A stretch of 6,200 bases of DNA from a candidate division WOR-1 bacterium RIFOXYB2_FULL_48_7 (GTDB taxonomy: Bacteria > Margulisbacteria > WOR-1 > O2-12-FULL-45-9 > XYB2-FULL-48-7). The translations under genes were made by a program, and so were the position numbers. The stretch covers positions 23,707-29,906 of the forward strand of contig MEUF01000023.1 in assembly GCA_001771615.1 (NCBI GenBank), given 5' to 3'. This document shows positions 5,123 to 6,200 of the stretch, piece by piece (positions within the stretch are counted from its first letter, which is position 1; the number at the start of each line of letters is the position of its first letter). The notes beneath the pieces were generated by a model that saw only the letters and a program-made list of their open reading frames with translations, was not told where the DNA came from and searched no databases.

Positions 5123-6030
5123 AACTCTTTAATATCTCCAGCGGGCCGCATGTCCGAGCGGCTGAAGACGCTACCATGATTATGTGGTGGGTAGTGATCG
5201 CCCTCCTTTTTCCGACTGTCGGAGGGATATATTACTTTGGCTGGCCAGCTGCCTGGCTAGTTGCCACGGTCACCCTGTCAGCAGTCATTGGCGAAATGGT
5301 TTTTCAATGGCTGGCTAAGCGGCCGGTGACAATAGTTGACGGCAGCGCGGTGGTGACAGGATTACTTTTAGCCCTAATTTTGCCGCCAACGTTACCTTTG
5401 CCCATGGGAGTTATCGGAGCCATAGCGGCGGTTGTCTTGGTCAAAGGCTTATTTGGTGGGCTGGGTTATAATATTTTTAATCCGGCTTTGGCTGCCAGAG
5501 CAATTTTGCTGGCTTCCTGGCCGGTGGCCATGACAACCTGGGTAAAACCGTTTGAGACTGTTACAACAGCCACGCCGCTCTATCTGGCAAAAATCGGCCA
5601 GGCCACCCCAGGTTATTGGGAGCTTTTCCTGGGAAATCGGGCCGGCTCTTTGGGAGAGACTTCGATATTGTTATTGTTAATCGGGGCGGTTATCCTTTTT
5701 GTTAAAAAAATAATTGATTGGCCGGCTCCAGCCGCTTATATCGGGACGGTCTTTATTGCTGCCTATTGCCTGGGGCACGATCCGCTGTTTAATGTTTTGA
5801 GTGGGGGATTGATTCTGGGGGCATTTTTTATGGCCACCGATTATGTGACTGTGCCAGTAACCACTAAAGGACGGTTTATTTTTGGCCTGGGATGTGGCGT
5901 GATCACTGTCTTGATCCGTTTTTATGGCGGATTTCCAGAAGGGGTAAATTACTCTATTTTGTTTATGAATATGTGGACGCCATTTATAGATGTCCACGTC
6001 CGGCCAAGGGTGTTGGGATGCAAAAAATAA
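5119..6030 (+). CDS. rnfD: Electron transport complex membrane subunit RnfD
   Basis: An integral membrane subunit of Rnf, homologous to NqrB, that carries covalent FMN and takes part in electron flow linked to ion translocation. The 303 residues are mostly hydrophobic, with several membrane segments (clear ones near 20-40, 44-64, 76-110, 181-195, 206-218, 226-240, 253-268). Family signatures: DGSAVVTGLLLALILPP (74-90), GGLGYNIFNPALAARA (113-128), ATDYVT (239-244; usually ATDPVT) and a C-terminal MNMWTPFIDVHVRPRV. The flavinylation site is ETVTTATPL (146-154), with Thr152 the likely FMN-bearing residue; the usual Asp and Gly of the site are Glu146 and Thr150. The ATG overlaps the rnfC stop (ATGA); AAGGAG at 5101-5106 is rather distant (12 bp), so coupling probably matters. 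The end overlaps rnfG by 13 bp. Confidence 0.96.
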   Translation: MKLFNISSGPHVRAAEDATMIMWWVVIALLFPTVGGIYYFGWPAAWLVATVTLSAVIGEMVFQWLAKRPVTIVDGSAVVTGLLLALILPPTLPLPMGVIGAIAAVVLVKGLFGGLGYNIFNPALAARAILLASWPVAMTTWVKPFETVTTATPLYLAKIGQATPGYWELFLGNRAGSLGETSILLLLIGAVILFVKKIIDWPAPAAYIGTVFIAAYCLGHDPLFNVLSGGLILGAFFMATDYVTVPVTTKGRFIFGLGCGVITVLIRFYGGFPEGVNYSILFMNMWTPFIDVHVRPRVLGCKK

Positions 6031-6200
6031 TTAAACTATCGCTAACATTATTTGTTTTTTGTGTTTTAGCTGGCGGCAGCCTGGCCGGTATTTATTTATT
6101 AACGGCCCCATTAATCGAGCGCAATACCCGATTAGCCTATGAAAACTCGGTCAAAGAGGTCGTGCCGAACGGTGCTGGCAGGGCGGTGCTTGTTGCCCCC
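6018..6200 (+). CDS. rnfG: Electron transport complex subunit RnfG, N-terminal part (3' end outside window)
   Basis: Sixty-one codons are visible and the frame is open at the window edge. The product starts MQKIIKLSL and has one membrane-spanning segment (about residues 7-30), followed by TAPLIERNTRLAYENSVKEV, which fits the RnfG/NqrC N-terminus: a single helix with the FMN-binding domain on the far side of the membrane. The covalent FMN threonine motif (SGAT type) lies downstream, outside the window, so identity rests on the N-terminal pattern and on position directly after rnfD. The ATG is inside the rnfD end (13-bp overlap, different frame), with AAGGGTG about 5-8 bp upstream as a modest ribosome site. 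It is part of the same tightly packed operon. Confidence 0.88.
   Translation, partial: MQKIIKLSLTLFVFCVLAGGSLAGIYLLTAPLIERNTRLAYENSVKEVVPNGAGRAVLVAP

Noticed and set aside
5463..5472. TTATAATATT inside rnfD as an internal promoter
   Set aside because: It encodes the conserved GYNIF motif of RnfD, and no downstream start of a new unit is near.

Overview
The window reads as a gene-dense bacterial chromosome segment of moderate G+C (by eye) from an anaerobe. It encodes HydG, the radical-SAM enzyme that builds the active-site cofactor of [FeFe]-hydrogenases, and the front of an rnf operon, a membrane ferredoxin:NAD+ oxidoreductase. The host therefore probably handles H2 and low-potential ferredoxin, as in fermentative or acetogenic lineages. 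The long-form HisG resembles those of anaerobic deltaproteobacteria and some candidate phyla. An uncultured relative of Cyanobacteria such as Margulisbacteria/Saganbacteria, where Rnf and [FeFe]-hydrogenases have been described, would fit, but this is a low-confidence guess made without any search.

Layout. (1) 1-680, plus strand: the C-terminal end of an acyl-activating AMP ligase followed at 9 bp by a free-standing acyl carrier protein, apparently an acyl-activation/loading pair. (2) 670-1545, minus strand: a lone hisG, which overlaps the ACP gene tail to tail by 11 bp and has its own promoter and a strong Shine-Dalgarno. (3) 1611-3506, minus strand: a compact unit panD - small secreted peptide - hydG, with overlapping genes. 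(4) 3507-3551: a 45-bp divergent control region holding two back-to-back -10 boxes, each exactly 6 bp from a start codon, which suggests leaderless transcripts both ways. (5) 3552-6200, plus strand: an unrecognised 91-residue membrane/secreted protein, rnfC, rnfD and the start of rnfG, all with overlapping ends (order C-D-G, as in C-D-G-E-A-B type operons).

How the genes may work together: the divergent promoter pair places hydrogenase maturation (HydG) and the Rnf complex under adjacent, physically overlapping control. PanD, in the HydG transcription unit, makes beta-alanine for pantothenate and CoA, whose phosphopantetheine arm is also the prosthetic group of the ACP at the left end; that link is metabolic and may be coincidental. 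No mobile element, CRISPR array, tRNA or rRNA was seen. There is no intergenic stretch over 300 bp. The least-described parts are the two small coupled ORFs (61 and 91 residues) and the mirror-image promoter region.
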